A stretch of 64,000 nt of DNA from Shimia aestuarii (GTDB lineage Bacteria; Pseudomonadota; Alphaproteobacteria; Rhodobacterales; Rhodobacteraceae): the NCBI RefSeq assembly GCF_022814865.1, contig NZ_JAKVRD010000008.1, positions 1-64,000 of the forward strand. The letters run 5' to 3'. Positions 43,727 to 53,072 of the stretch are shown in pieces. Position 1 is the stretch's first letter. Every line of letters starts with the position of its first letter. Below the pieces are notes generated by a model. It was not told where the DNA came from. It made no database searches and saw nothing but the letters and a program-made list of their open reading frames with translations. A program made the translations under genes and the position numbers.

Positions 43727-44075
43727 TGGTCTTTTCCTCTCGAATGTACTGCTACATTCGGATTTAGAACCCTCCGACGCGGGAAAGAAAGGCCTTTCGC
43801 AAGACCCCGCCCGGTATCGGCAAGCTTTCGCTTGCGTAACGGGTTGGTCTCAAACGAAAAACACAGATCGGAAAGAAAAACGGGTGATCCGCAGGGAACG
43901 CGAGCGGACCACCCGGAAGGGGAAGGGTAACGAATACTGTTACAAGCAGAGGCCCTGGTCAGCCCGTCTGCCATGACACCAACTTGGGTGGCCGAATGCG
44001 TTCCCGCAACCACCCCCTGTGACAAATCCCGGAAATAGGCCGCTTTCTGCGCAGCAGGACGGGTCATCGGCGAAT
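43727..44075. other. 349-base intergenic region, one inverted repeat, no convincing gene
   Basis: Next to the glycine-zipper gene lies the inverted repeat CGAATGTACTGCTACATTCG (43741-43760). The rest holds no good coding region: open frames on the minus strand cross the neighbouring genes in other frames and lack conserved character. It probably contains the promoter for the small lipoprotein and the 3' end of the upstream transcript. Confidence 0.5.
43741..43760. promoter_or_regulatory. 20-base inverted repeat before the glycine-zipper gene
   Basis: CGAATGTA-CTGC-TACATTCG has perfect 8-base arms around a 4-base centre. It sits 15 bases upstream of the small lipoprotein start, where it would lie in the 5' leader or over the promoter start. 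It could be an operator or an RNA stem-loop affecting translation. Confidence 0.55.
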
Positions 44076-44435
44076 TCATGCCCAATCCTCCCCGTCAAAC
44101 ACCTCGGGGAAAGACGCGCGCGCAACTTCCACGTCAATCTGCAAAAGCGCGTCGTAACTGGCCGGATCAAAAGGCTCTTCCGCCGCCACAACTTCGCGCT
44201 CGAAAAGCCAGCTGATGCGCCCGGCATCAAGGTTGCCGCGCTCGAAAGGCGCATCGCCGAACTGTTCCCAAAGCGCCTTGAGAAAGCCGACATCGGCGCG
44301 CTTATCGGCGGGACGGCGGTCGCGATAGCGTTCCCGGCGCACGATCTCCGTCACACCACGCGGGTTGGCGCGGCGGATGGTGAATTGAAAATCCGTGCCC
44401 GGAAGTCTGCTGGGAAAGCCACGATGTTTTAGCAT
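44076..44435 (-). CDS. hypothetical protein in the pcc locus
   Basis: The 119-residue protein begins MLKHRGFPSRLPGTDFQFTI and contains DKRADVGFLKALWEQFGDAP and AGRISWLFEREVVAAEEPFD. I see no signal peptide, membrane segment or known motif. It is charged and Arg/Asp/Glu-rich, so probably cytoplasmic. The start at ATG 44435 is preceded by GAAAGGG; an upstream extension is possible. It lies between the small lipoprotein genes on the same strand as pccB and pccA. Confidence 0.6.
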   Translation of the reverse strand: MLKHRGFPSRLPGTDFQFTIRRANPRGVTEIVRRERYRDRRPADKRADVGFLKALWEQFGDAPFERGNLDAGRISWLFEREVVAAEEPFDPASYDALLQIDVEVARASFPEVFDGEDWA

Positions 44436-44470
44436 ACCGCACCCTTTCGTGACGGAAGGGAACGGGAATC

Positions 44471-44490
44471 GGCGGGCCGAACGGCCCGCC
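44471..44490 (-). terminator. hairpin downstream of the 48-residue lipoprotein gene
   Basis: GGCGGGCC (44471-44478) and GGCCCGCC (44483-44490) form a perfect stem with a GAAC apex, 17 bases after the stop of the small lipoprotein gene. No clear T-run follows on the minus strand, so termination may be incomplete. Confidence 0.5.
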
Positions 44491-44507
44491 AAGAGGTCAG
44501 TGTGGGA

Positions 44508-44654
44508 TTATTTCCACTTGCCGGTGTAGACCGGCTCTTCCGAGATGGGCTCGGGATCGACCACGACGTATTCTTCGACCGGCGCGGTGTCCGCGCAGGC
44601 TGCGACAAAGGCCACGAGGCCAAGCGCGAGGAGTGCTTTGAAGCTGTTCGACAT
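44508..44654 (-). CDS. 48-residue lipoprotein
   Basis: A very short gene encoding MSNSFKALLALGLVAFVAAC (lipobox VAAC, C20) and then an acidic tail ending VYTGKWK. The lipoprotein signal is complete and the mature peptide would be only 29 residues, rich in Glu, Pro and Val. A purine-rich site lies upstream (CTGGAGTAAGAC before ATG). Such small lipoproteins with a GKWK or GKYK end recur in this bacterial group to my knowledge. Function unknown. Confidence 0.75.
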   Translation of the reverse strand: MSNSFKALLALGLVAFVAACADTAPVEEYVVVDPEPISEEPVYTGKWK

Positions 44655-44868
44655 GTCTTACTCCAGTTTTCTGTCTTTGTTTGAACAAGGTCTTTTGACC
44701 CTGCCTGCCCCAGTTTCTTATACGAGGTCACTTGGGTGTAACCGAGGCGCAGAATAGAGGATTCAGACGTAAAAATATAGAGATAGACGTCACCGTTGAA
44801 GTGTTGTGGCCGGAAAGACGCATTTGCCGCGCCCCCATCGGCACAGGCCGCAAGATATAGTGGTGCCA

Positions 44869-45279
44869 TCAGAAACCCTCCCAGATACAGGCCCCGTTTT
44901 CGACGCGAAACGCCTCGAAATACTGGGTTGCTTCGGGGGCGGGCTCGCCGAAAGGCGTCTCCTGATCGGCCAGAGAGATGATCACCTGCACGACGGTTTC
45001 GTCATTCGCAGACAGCACCGGAACCGCCACGGACGCACAGAGATAGGGGAAATCCGCCTCTACCGCGCCATACCCAAGCGGCACCTCGGCGATCGCGGGC
45101 ATCACATAGCGCAGGCGCAGCACGCGGCTCTGGTCAGTGCGGGTCTCAAAGAAGCTCTGTTGCAGGTAGAGGTGATAGCCGGAGGGCACGGCCGGGGTCT
45201 CCTCAGCCCCGGCCATGGCCGCGCCCGCAAGGGTCCCTCCAAACGCGGCAATGTTCAAAATCTGCAAGAGCCTACCCAT
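44869..45279 (-). CDS. DUF6497-family exported protein
   Basis: From ATG 45279 the protein is 136 residues, with a signal peptide (MGRLLQILNIAAFGGTLAGA). The mature part has SGYHLYLQQSFFETRTDQSR, VLRLRYVMPAI, VVQVIISLADQETPFGEPAP and the C-terminal TQYFEAFRVENGACIWEGF. This matches the pattern I associate with DUF6497, a family typical of Rhodobacterales. Its start overlaps the upstream gene by 8 bases. Its stop (TGATG) shares a base with a downstream ATG. Function unknown. Confidence 0.75.
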   Translation of the reverse strand: MGRLLQILNIAAFGGTLAGAAMAGAEETPAVPSGYHLYLQQSFFETRTDQSRVLRLRYVMPAIAEVPLGYGAVEADFPYLCASVAVPVLSANDETVVQVIISLADQETPFGEPAPEATQYFEAFRVENGACIWEGF

Positions 45280-45628
45280 GGCGCACCTCGCGATGCGCCG
45301 CATGAGCGCTCCAACGGGCACGGGTCTTGGGCTCGGCCAAAAGATCGGCAATCTCGGCCTCCAGACGCGCCTTGGCAAAGCGCCCCTCGATCCGCCCCCC
45401 AGCCCGCACGTGGCAGCGATCTCCCTCGCGGGTGACCTCAATCACCGGCGAAAAGCCGCGCTGCCCCTGCAAGCGGCGCCAGAGATCCTGACGCACTTGC
45501 CGCGCGATCGCCAGACGGCTGCCATCGGGCAGCACCGTCTCGGCGCTCACGTCAAAGCGCACAGGCACCTGACGCGCCAACGTCAGGCGCGTGTCGTCAC
45601 GCAAGATATGCCAGTCATTTCGGGCCAA
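45272..45628 (-). CDS. hypothetical protein downstream of pccB
   Basis: The 118-residue protein begins MARNDWHILRDDTRLTLARQ and contains LPDGSRLAIARQVRQDLWRRLQGQRGFSPVIEV and RFAKARLEAEIADLLAEP. It is basic, without signal peptide or membrane segment. I do not know its function; it looks like the conserved hypothetical gene that accompanies pccB in this group. It overlaps DUF6497 by 8 bases, and lies 74 bases after pccB across a repeat-containing spacer. Confidence 0.72.
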   Translation of the reverse strand: MARNDWHILRDDTRLTLARQVPVRFDVSAETVLPDGSRLAIARQVRQDLWRRLQGQRGFSPVIEVTREGDRCHVRAGGRIEGRFAKARLEAEIADLLAEPKTRARWSAHAAHREVRHG

Positions 45629-45656
45629 GCCGGTCTCCTTACGTCCCGCCGGGAGC

Positions 45657-45684
45657 AGATTTCATGCCTCCGGCGGGAGTATTT
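45657..45684 (-). repeat. copy of the AAATACTCC intergenic repeat after pccB
   Basis: Read on the minus strand this copy contains the 20-base core AAATACTCCCGCCGGAGGCA followed by TGAAATCT. All 28 bases are identical to the copy at 56436-56463. It lies about 20 bases past the pccB stop. Confidence 0.78.
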
Positions 45685-45702
45685 GTTACAGAGAAGAAGC
45701 GA

Positions 45703-47235
45703 TCAGAGCGGGATGTTGTCGTGTTTCTTCCACGGGTTGGTGAGCTTCTTGTTGCGCAGGCTCGCAAAGGCGCGCGACACGCGGCGGCGGGTCGAACGCG
45801 GCTGGATCACCTCGTCGATAAAGCCCCGCTCGGCGGCCACGAAAGGATTGGCAAAGCGATCTTCGTAATCCTTGGTATGCGCCGCGATCTTCTCTTCGTC
45901 GCCAAGGTCGGCACGGTGGATGATCTCGGTTGCGCCCTTGGCGCCCATCACGGCGATCTCGGCGGTCGGCCAGGCATAGTTGAAGTCGCCGCGCAGATGC
46001 TTCGACGCCATCACGTCATAGGCACCACCATAGGCCTTGCGGGTGATGACGGTCACTTTCGGCACGGTCGCTTCACCATAGGCAAAGAGCAGTTTCGCAC
46101 CGTGCTTGATGACGCCGCCATATTCCTGGCTCGTCCCCGGCAGGAAGCCCGGCACGTCCACGAGGGTGAGGATCGGGATTTCGAAACAGTCGCAGAAACG
46201 CACGAAACGCGCCGCCTTGCGGCTCGAGTCGATGTCGAGACAGCCTGCAAGCACCATCGGCTGGTTGGCGACGACGCCCACGGTCTGACCTTCGAGGCGG
46301 ATGAAGCCGGTGATGATGTTCTTGGCGTAGTCTTCCTGAATCTCGTAGAAATCGCCCTCATCCGCCACTTTGGTGATGAGCTCTTTCATGTCATAGGGCG
46401 TGTTCGGGTTTTCCGGGATCAGCGTATCCAGGCTGTCCTCGATGCGGCCCGGCTCATCGAAGAAGGGGCGCACCGGCGGCTTTTCGCGGTTGTTGAGCGG
46501 CAGGAAGTCAACAAGGCGGCGCACTTCGGCGAGGGCTTCGACATCATTGTCGAACGCACCATCCGCGACCGAGGATTTCTTGGTGTGGGTCGAGGCTCCG
46601 CCAAGCTCTTCTGCGGTCACGTGTTCGTTGGTCACGGTTTTCACAACGTCAGGGCCGGTCACGAACATATAGGACGTGTCTTTCACCATGAAGATGAAGT
46701 CGGTCATCGCCGGGGAATAGACCGCGCCGCCCGCACAGGGGCCCATGATCACAGAGATCTGCGGCACGACACCAGAGGCCATGATGTTGCGCTGGAACAC
46801 ATCGGCATAGCCGGCAAGCGAGGCCACGCCCTCTTGGATACGCGCACCGCCCGAGTCGTTGATGCCGATGACCGGCGCGCCATTCTGCACCGCCATATCC
46901 ATGATCTTACAGATCTTCTCGGCGTGGGTTTCCGAGAGCGAGCCGCCAAACACGGTAAAGTCCTGGCTGAAGACATAGACCATACGGCCATTGATCGTGC
47001 CCCAACCGGTCACGACACCATCGCCATAGGGTTGTTGTTTTTCCATGCCGAAATCGGTGCAGCGATGGGTCTTGAACATGTCGAACTCTTCAAAGGAGTC
47101 CTCGTCGAGCAGAAGCTCGATGCGTTCGCGCGCCGTGAGCTTGCCCCGGCCATGCTGACTGTCGATCCGTTTCTGGCCACCGCCAAGACGCGCGGTGTCG
47201 CGGCGTTCTTCCAACTGCTGAAGAATATCTTTCAT
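45703..47235 (-). CDS. pccB: propionyl-CoA carboxylase beta subunit (carboxyltransferase)
   Basis: The 510-residue protein begins [20 protein letters not shown]. It has the carboxyltransferase motifs [58 protein letters not shown] and [19 protein letters not shown]. It transfers the carboxyl group from biotin on PccA to propionyl-CoA. The start is the second of two adjacent ATGs (47235 or 47238) after an AGGGG site. Its upstream region carries TTTGCAAA-type PccR sites. The downstream small genes and pccA lie on the same strand. Confidence 0.96.
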   Translation of the reverse strand: MKDILQQLEERRDTARLGGGQKRIDSQHGRGKLTARERIELLLDEDSFEEFDMFKTHRCTDFGMEKQQPYGDGVVTGWGTINGRMVYVFSQDFTVFGGSLSETHAEKICKIMDMAVQNGAPVIGINDSGGARIQEGVASLAGYADVFQRNIMASGVVPQISVIMGPCAGGAVYSPAMTDFIFMVKDTSYMFVTGPDVVKTVTNEHVTAEELGGASTHTKKSSVADGAFDNDVEALAEVRRLVDFLPLNNREKPPVRPFFDEPGRIEDSLDTLIPENPNTPYDMKELITKVADEGDFYEIQEDYAKNIITGFIRLEGQTVGVVANQPMVLAGCLDIDSSRKAARFVRFCDCFEIPILTLVDVPGFLPGTSQEYGGVIKHGAKLLFAYGEATVPKVTVITRKAYGGAYDVMASKHLRGDFNYAWPTAEIAVMGAKGATEIIHRADLGDEEKIAAHTKDYEDRFANPFVAAERGFIDEVIQPRSTRRRVSRAFASLRNKKLTNPWKKHDNIPL

Positions 47236-47299
47236 CATAGGTCCCCTTGAATTTGTCGCGACACTAAGAGGTCTTGGCCCAGACACAAAGAAGAATCCG

Positions 47300-47352
47300 G
47301 CAAATTTGCAAATCACAGAAAATACAGACGGTGAATATTGCAAACTTGCTAA
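47300..47352. promoter_or_regulatory. PccR (ScfR-type) operator region upstream of pccB
   Basis: The region contains the perfect palindrome GCAAATTTGC (47300-47309) overlapping TTTGCAAA (47305-47312). Further out is ATTGCAAA (47337-47344) followed directly by CTTGCTAA. TTTGCAAA is the half-site reported for PccR of Rhodobacter sphaeroides in front of propionyl-CoA carboxylase genes. The region lies 65-117 bases upstream of the pccB start. Confidence 0.7.
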
Positions 47353-47530
47353 GTTCACGCCGGGCATAGACGCCCAATCAATCCATGCCCCTCGAGAGGG
47401 AGAACACGCGTCCTCGTCATAGGCAGGATGGCCACTTTCCACAATATCGCGCAGAGGACGTCCCGTCACCTTTCCGCGAGACGCTGGGAAAAGGTTGCAT
47501 AAGTCAACTGTCTGACCTAGGTCAGAAGAC

Positions 47531-48745
47531 ATGACTGATCGCCCCGAGTCGCGATACCTCGACCGCGCCACACCGCCCCATATCAGCACGCTGATCCTGC
47601 TCACCGGGATTTCCGCGCTTTGCATGAACATCTTCCTGCCATCGCTGCCGGCGATGACGGAATGGTTCAACACGGACTATCACATCATGCAGCTTTCGGT
47701 GGCGCTTTACCTCGCGGTGAACGCCTTCCTGCAAATCCTCGTCGGCCCGATCGCGGACAAATTCGGGCGGCGCCCCGTGGTGCTCTGGGGTCTGTCGCTG
47801 TTCCTCGTGGCGACGATCGGCTGTATCTACGCCCCGACCGCTGAGATTTTCCTCGCCTTCCGCATGGCCCAGGCGACCGTGGTCGCCGCGATGGTGCTTG
47901 GCCGGGCCGTGGTGCGCGACATCTTTCCCCAGGACGAAGCGGCGGCGATGATCGGCTATGTCACGATGGGCATGGCCGTGGTGCCGATGTTCGGACCTGT
48001 GATTGGCGGCGTCCTCGAGGGGTTCTTTGATTGGCGCGCCAATTTCTGGCTTTTGTTTATCGTCGGCGCGCTGGTCCTGTTCCTGACATGGAAAGACCTT
48101 GGGGAAACCGGGCGCAAGAGCGGCCTCTCCCTTGGCCGCCAATTCCGCGAATACCCCGAACTCCTCAAGAGCCCGCGCTTTTGGGGCTATGCGCTCTCCT
48201 GCGGCTTCTCCTCGGGGGCGTTCTTCTCGTATCTCGGTGGTGCGCCCTTCGTCGCGACCGAGCTTTTCGGCATGAACCCCACGATGATGGGATTTTACTT
48301 CGGTGCGCCCGCGCTTGGCTATTTCTTCGGCAACTTCCTCTCAGGCCGCTATTCGGCACGGATCGGCGTCGACACCATGGTCAAATGGGGCTGCTATATC
48401 AATTTTATCGGCATTGCCTTGTCGCTCCTCCTCTTTGCCGTCGGTCTTGGCTCAGCCGAGAGCTTTTTCGGCCTGATGACGCTTGTCGGCCTCGGCAACG
48501 GCATGTCGATCCCCAACGCCACCTCTGGCGCGCTTTCGGTGCGTCCGCACCTTGCCGGGACGGCGTCGGGCCTATCGGGCGCGATCATGCTTGGCGGCGG
48601 CGCGGGGCTTTCGGCCCTCGCAGGCGCGCTCTTGTCGCCGGAAACCGGGGCCTACCCCCTCCTCGGCCTGATGCTCATCACGGCCATCGGTGCGATCATC
48701 GCGATCCATCTCGTGATCCGCCGCTCTCGCCGCCTCCACATCTGA
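47531..48745 (+). CDS. Bcr/CflA-family MFS efflux transporter
   Basis: The 404-residue protein has about 12 hydrophobic segments and the MFS motif A region [20 protein letters not shown]. The N-terminus [20 protein letters not shown] is typical of Bcr/CflA drug efflux pumps. Substrate unknown. It lies between pccB (divergent) and pccR (same strand, 73 bases downstream), so it could be influenced by the pccB operator region. A link to propionate is not shown. Confidence 0.88.
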   Translation: MTDRPESRYLDRATPPHISTLILLTGISALCMNIFLPSLPAMTEWFNTDYHIMQLSVALYLAVNAFLQILVGPIADKFGRRPVVLWGLSLFLVATIGCIYAPTAEIFLAFRMAQATVVAAMVLGRAVVRDIFPQDEAAAMIGYVTMGMAVVPMFGPVIGGVLEGFFDWRANFWLLFIVGALVLFLTWKDLGETGRKSGLSLGRQFREYPELLKSPRFWGYALSCGFSSGAFFSYLGGAPFVATELFGMNPTMMGFYFGAPALGYFFGNFLSGRYSARIGVDTMVKWGCYINFIGIALSLLLFAVGLGSAESFFGLMTLVGLGNGMSIPNATSGALSVRPHLAGTASGLSGAIMLGGGAGLSALAGALLSPETGAYPLLGLMLITAIGAIIAIHLVIRRSRRLHI

Positions 48746-48773
48746 GGCGAAATCAGGGGGCTGACGCGCAGGG

Positions 48774-48795
48774 TTTGCAAAGCTATATTTGCAAC
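48774..48795. promoter_or_regulatory. PccR-type operator upstream of pccR (probable autoregulation)
   Basis: TTTGCAAA (48774-48781), a six-base spacer GCTATA, and TTTGCAAC (48788-48795) form a tandem pair of half-sites 23 bases before the pccR ATG. The same half-site occurs before pccB. Confidence 0.72.
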
Positions 48796-48818
48796 AGCAA
48801 AGCAATCCCGGACCGCTC

Positions 48819-50219
48819 ATGGCAACCCAGAAACTCTACGCCGGCGCCAAGCTGCGTGAAATTCGCTCTCGGCTCGAACTGACGCAAAAGGAGTTTGCCG
48901 CCAAGCTCGGCGTCTCCCTGCCCTACCTGAACCAAATGGAGAACAACAACCGCCCGGTCTCGACCACGGTGGTGCTCGCGCTGGCGCAGGAGTTCGGCTT
49001 TGACGTCACCGAATTGTCGACCGGCGATAGCGAGCGGTTGGTGTCTGACATGCGCGAGGCGATGGCCGACCCGGTTCTGGCCGAGGCCACAGCCCCGCTT
49101 GCCGATCTGCGCCTGACGGCCTCCAATGCGCCCGCCTTTGCCCGAGCCTTTCTCGAATTGCACCGCGCCTACCGCCAGACCCACGAACGCCTCGCCTCGC
49201 TCGACGAGGCCCTTGGGCGCGAAGACGTGCGGATGCAGCCCTCTCCCTGGGACGAGGTGCGCGATTTCTTTCACTACTGCGACAACTATATCGACGCGGT
49301 GGACCACGCCGCCGAGAATTTTGCCAATCGCGCGCTGGCGGCTGACGGCATCCGTCCCGCAGTGATCCGAACCCTCGCCGATCTTGGCATCACGCTCGAG
49401 CTGACCGACGCCGACCGCCTGCGCCACTACGACCCTGAAACGCGGCGGCTCTATATCTCGGCCCGCGCAGCGTTCGAGACCCAGACCTTTCAGATGCTCC
49501 TGCAACTGGCGCTTTTGCAGTCGGATAAGCTTCTCGAGGCGACGCTCGACCTCGCCCGCTTCCAATCCGACGCCGCCCGCGCCATCGCCAAGATCGGCCT
49601 TGCCAACTACTTCGCCGGGGCCGCGATGATGCCCTACACGCGTTTCCTTGAGGCCGCCCGCGACACGCGCCATGATCTCGAGGTGCTCGCCAACCGGTTC
49701 GGCGCCTCCATCGAACAGGTCGCGCACCGGCTCTCGACCCTGCAACGCCCCGGCGCCAAGGGCATTCCCTTCTTCTTTGTCCGCGTCGATCAGGCCGGTA
49801 CGATCACCAAACGCCACTCCGCGACCCGCCTGCAATTCGCGCGCTTCGGCGGGGCCTGTCCCTTGTGGAACGTGCACCGCGCCTTCGAGACGCCGGGCCG
49901 CTTCCTGCGCCAATTGGCCGAGACGCCGGACGGGGTCCGCTATATTTCGCTGGCCCGCGATGTCTCCAAGCCCGGCGGCCATTTCGGCGCGCCGGTGCGC
50001 CGCTACGCCATCGCTTTGGGCTGTGAGGTGCGCCATGCCGACGCCCTGATCTATGCCGATCATATGGACATCACGACCCCCGAAGCCTTTGAGCCGATCG
50101 GCATTTCCTGCCGCATCTGTGAACGCACCCATTGCCACCAACGCTCGGTCCCACCGCTCGAACGCCGCCTGACCATCCGCGAGAACGAACGCGGCGTGTT
50201 GCCTTATGAGGTCGACTGA
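48819..50219 (+). CDS. pccR: PccR, short-chain fatty acyl-CoA regulator (ScfR family)
   Basis: The 466-residue protein has an N-terminal XRE-type helix-turn-helix (AKLREIRSRLELTQKEFAAK, then SLPYLNQMENNNRPVS), an IrrE/ImmA-like middle domain, and the C-terminal ScfR domain with ISCRICERTHCHQRSVPPLE. In Rhodobacter sphaeroides, PccR activates propionyl-CoA carboxylase genes in response to propionyl-CoA. The ATG at 48819 gives the normal N-terminus; an in-frame TTG at 48789 lies inside the operator and is unlikely. TTTGCAAA sites lie upstream of this gene and of pccB. Confidence 0.9.
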   Translation: MATQKLYAGAKLREIRSRLELTQKEFAAKLGVSLPYLNQMENNNRPVSTTVVLALAQEFGFDVTELSTGDSERLVSDMREAMADPVLAEATAPLADLRLTASNAPAFARAFLELHRAYRQTHERLASLDEALGREDVRMQPSPWDEVRDFFHYCDNYIDAVDHAAENFANRALAADGIRPAVIRTLADLGITLELTDADRLRHYDPETRRLYISARAAFETQTFQMLLQLALLQSDKLLEATLDLARFQSDAARAIAKIGLANYFAGAAMMPYTRFLEAARDTRHDLEVLANRFGASIEQVAHRLSTLQRPGAKGIPFFFVRVDQAGTITKRHSATRLQFARFGGACPLWNVHRAFETPGRFLRQLAETPDGVRYISLARDVSKPGGHFGAPVRRYAIALGCEVRHADALIYADHMDITTPEAFEPIGISCRICERTHCHQRSVPPLERRLTIRENERGVLPYEVD

Positions 50220-50220
50220 C

Positions 50221-51066
50221 ATGCGCGGGCTGCTGCGCCTTGGCGTGGTTCTGCTGATCCTCGCCGCCGCGACGGTCGCTCTCGGAAGCATGGCCGAACG
50301 CTGGGTGCTCTATCCCTTTGACGCGACCCGTGCGCCCCCTGCCGAGGCCGGTCTCCCGGGCGTCGAGGAACTCCACTTCGACAATGACGGCGAGACCCTC
50401 ATCGCTTGGACCGCAGCCCCCAAGCGCGGCAAGCCAGTGATCTTCTACCTGCATGGCAATGCCGGAAACCTCGCCGCCCGCGCGGGCCGCTTCCGCCGTT
50501 TCCTTGATCGCGGCTATGGTCTCTTCGCGCCGGCCTATCGTGGTTCTTCGGGCAGCAGCGGCACCCCAAGCGAGGCCGCCCTCATCTGGGACACGGAGGT
50601 CGCGTTCCACAGGCTCTTCGCCGAGATGCCCGCTCTCACCGCGCGCCGCGTTGTCCTTTACGGCGAGAGCCTCGGCACGGCGGTCGCGCTCTCCCTCATG
50701 GCCTCCCCCGCGCTGCACCCGGAAAAAGGCCACGGCCCGCTCGCCGGTGTCATCCTAGAAGCACCGTTCACCTCGATCCCCGATCTGGCGGAACATCACT
50801 ACCCCGGCACCCGCGCCCTTGCCGCGAACCTCGACAGTGCGTGGCCAAGCCTCACCCGCGCTGCCGACCTCCAAGCGCCGCTCCTTGTCCTGCACGGCAC
50901 CGAAGACGCGCTCATCCCAATAGAAATGGGGCGGCAGATCACCTCTGCCGCCCCATCCCGAAACAAGAGCTTCCTGCCCGTCAAGGGCGCAGGTCATACC
51001 GATCTCTGGCGGACCGACATGCTCCCGCGCCTCTGGGCTTTCATCGATCAGTTCGCCTTGAGATAG
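50221..51066 (+). CDS. alpha/beta hydrolase, membrane-anchored
   Basis: The 281-residue protein has an N-terminal hydrophobic anchor (LLRLGVVLLILAAATVALGS), then an alpha/beta-hydrolase core: VIFYLHGNAGNLAARAGRFR with the oxyanion HG, VVLYGESLGTAVALSLM with the nucleophile serine, LLVLHGTEDALIPIEMGRQI with the acid and GAGHTDLW with the histidine. It resembles the BEM46/ABHD13 type. Substrate unknown. The ATG follows the pccR stop by one base. The 3' end overlaps the convergent DUF465 gene by 19 bases. Confidence 0.85.
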   Translation: MRGLLRLGVVLLILAAATVALGSMAERWVLYPFDATRAPPAEAGLPGVEELHFDNDGETLIAWTAAPKRGKPVIFYLHGNAGNLAARAGRFRRFLDRGYGLFAPAYRGSSGSSGTPSEAALIWDTEVAFHRLFAEMPALTARRVVLYGESLGTAVALSLMASPALHPEKGHGPLAGVILEAPFTSIPDLAEHHYPGTRALAANLDSAWPSLTRAADLQAPLLVLHGTEDALIPIEMGRQITSAAPSRNKSFLPVKGAGHTDLWRTDMLPRLWAFIDQFALR

Positions 51067-51287
51067 GCGTAGATCTCGTCCTTGAGCGCGGCGCGGCGCT
51101 TGCGCAGGTCCACTTCGGCAAGTTCCTCGCGCGGCTGGACGTTGGTTTCGGCAAGGTGGACCTTGTCGTTGAGTTCCTGATAGTCGCCGGCCAGCTTCGC
51201 AAAGTGCTTGTCGCTGACTTTCAGCTCGCTCATCTTCTCTGCGAATTCCGGGAATTCCGCGGCAAGATCGTGCGGGACGTGAGACAT
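51048..51287 (-). CDS. YdcH family protein (DUF465)
   Basis: The 79-residue protein begins MSHVPHDLAAEFPEFAEKMS. It is all-helical and charged with the DUF465 pattern KVSDKHFAKLAGDYQELNDKVHLAE and DLRKRRAALKDEIYAYLKA. Members are small cytoplasmic coiled-coil proteins of unknown role. GAAGGAA precedes the ATG. Its last 19 bases overlap the end of the convergent hydrolase gene. Confidence 0.85.
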   Translation of the reverse strand: MSHVPHDLAAEFPEFAEKMSELKVSDKHFAKLAGDYQELNDKVHLAETNVQPREELAEVDLRKRRAALKDEIYAYLKAN

Positions 51288-51384
51288 GTTGTGCGTTCCT
51301 TCTTCTAACGTTCGACCGACCTTAGCGATGCCCGCCCGCCACCTGCTTTGACAGGGATCAAAAAGAAACGCGCAACACTACTTT

Positions 51385-53043
51385 TTATCGCTGCGCAGTC
51401 TGCCAGTCCGAATGCACCCACGCCTCGCCCGGATCGCGCGGCAAAAGAGGCCGCCCGAGGATATGATCCGCCGCCTTTTCGCCGGTCATGATCGAGGGGC
51501 CGTTGAGGTTGCCATTGGGAATGCGCGGAAAGATCGAGCTATCCGCAACGCGAAGCCCCTCAACCCCGATCACCCGGCACTCCGGATCAACCACTGCGCC
51601 CGGATCGTCCTTCGCCCCCATCCGGCAGGTGCCGCAGGGGTGATAGGCGCTCTCGGCATGTTCTTTGAGAAAGGCGTCGATCTCGGCATCGCTCTGCGCC
51701 GCGACACCGGGCTGAATCTCGTGTTTCACGAAGGGCGCAAAGGCCTCTTGTCCGAAAATCTCCCGCGTGAGGCGCACACAGGCGCGGAAATCGGCCCAGT
51801 CCTCTTCACGACTCATATAGTTGAAAAGGATCTCCGGCGGCGCCGCCGGATCCGCACTCGCCAATGTGACCGCCCCGCGCGAGGCGGACCGCATCGGCCC
51901 AACATGGGCCTGAAACCCGTGGCCCTCCGCCGCCGCCTTGCCGTCATAGCGCACCGCGATGGGCAGGAAATGAAACTGGATATCCGGATAGTCGATCCCG
52001 GCGCGCGAGCGGATGAACCCCGCGCTCTCGAACTGGTTCGACGCCCCAAGCCCCGCCTTGGTCAAAAGCCAGCGCGCCCCGATCATCCCCTTCGAGATGA
52101 GGTTCCAATGGCGGTAGAGCGTGATCGGCTGCTTGCTCGCCATCTGCATGTAGACCTCTAGGTGGTCCTGTAGGTTCTTCCCCACACCGGGGCGATCCGC
52201 AACAAGCTTGATCCCGCGCTCCACAAGGTGCCGCCCCGGCCCGATCCCCGAGAGCATCAAGAGCTTGGGCGAATTGAACGCCGAGGCCGCGAGGATCACC
52301 TCGCGCTCGGCCCGGATCACCTCTCTCTGCCCCTTGCGTGTGACCTCAACCCCCACGGCGCGGCCGTCTTCGATCACCACGCGCTCGGCAAAAGCGCGCA
52401 GAAGGGTGCAATTCTCGCGCTTGAGGGCGGGGCGCAGATAGGCATTGGCTGCCGACCAGCGTCGCCCCTTCCACACCGTCATCTCCATCGGGCCAAAGCC
52501 TTCTTGCTGTTGGCCGTTGTAATCCTCAGTGACCGGATAGCCCGCCTGCCGCCCTGCTTCGACAAAGGCGGCATGGAGCGGATTGTCCCGCGGCCCACGC
52601 GTCACATGAAGCGGTCCGTCCGCACCACGCCACGCCGGATCGCCCCCCTGCCCGCCGTCGTGCCAATGCTCCATGCGTTTGAAATAGGGAAGCACGTCGC
52701 CATAGCCCCATCCCGTCGCGCCGGCCTCCTGCCAATGGTCATAGTCGCGGGCATGGCCGCGCACATAGACCATGCCATTGATCGAACTGGACCCGCCCAC
52801 GACCTTGCCACGCGGCGCCGCAAGCCGACGCCCGCCAAGATGCGGCTCAGGCTGCGTCTGATAGTCCCAATCATAGCGGCGCATGTTCATCGGATAGCTG
52901 AGCGCGGCGGGCATCTGGATGAACGGGCCAGCGTCGCTGCCGCCATGTTCGATCACGATCACGCGCTTTCCGGCCTCGGCAAGCCGATAGGCCAGCGCAC
53001 AGCCCGCGCTCCCCGCCCCGACGATCACATACTCGGCTTGCAT
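51385..53043 (-). CDS. betA: choline dehydrogenase (GMC oxidoreductase)
   Basis: The 552-residue flavoprotein begins [20 protein letters not shown]. It has GMC motifs: the FAD-binding [29 protein letters not shown], and the C-terminal catalytic block [25 protein letters not shown]. It oxidises choline to betaine aldehyde. The start at ATG 53043 removes a leader that would cross the operator palindrome. It is divergent from betI. No betB gene is in the window. Confidence 0.93.
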   Translation of the reverse strand: MQAEYVIVGAGSAGCALAYRLAEAGKRVIVIEHGGSDAGPFIQMPAALSYPMNMRRYDWDYQTQPEPHLGGRRLAAPRGKVVGGSSSINGMVYVRGHARDYDHWQEAGATGWGYGDVLPYFKRMEHWHDGGQGGDPAWRGADGPLHVTRGPRDNPLHAAFVEAGRQAGYPVTEDYNGQQQEGFGPMEMTVWKGRRWSAANAYLRPALKRENCTLLRAFAERVVIEDGRAVGVEVTRKGQREVIRAEREVILAASAFNSPKLLMLSGIGPGRHLVERGIKLVADRPGVGKNLQDHLEVYMQMASKQPITLYRHWNLISKGMIGARWLLTKAGLGASNQFESAGFIRSRAGIDYPDIQFHFLPIAVRYDGKAAAEGHGFQAHVGPMRSASRGAVTLASADPAAPPEILFNYMSREEDWADFRACVRLTREIFGQEAFAPFVKHEIQPGVAAQSDAEIDAFLKEHAESAYHPCGTCRMGAKDDPGAVVDPECRVIGVEGLRVADSSIFPRIPNGNLNGPSIMTGEKAADHILGRPLLPRDPGEAWVHSDWQTAQR

Positions 53044-53072
53044 CCTGTTCTCCGGCTCCAGATTCGCATTTC

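Noticed and set aside
43384-44085. A 233-codon minus-strand frame crossing the glycine-zipper gene
   Set aside because: It runs through the clear lipoprotein gene in another frame and through the terminator; composition is Ser/Arg/Pro-rich without motifs.
45664-47250. A 528-codon open frame on the plus strand
   Set aside because: Antisense of pccB; it spans the whole gene and has no domain.
48783-50291. A 502-codon open frame on the minus strand
   Set aside because: Antisense of pccR, which has a clear HTH and ScfR domain.
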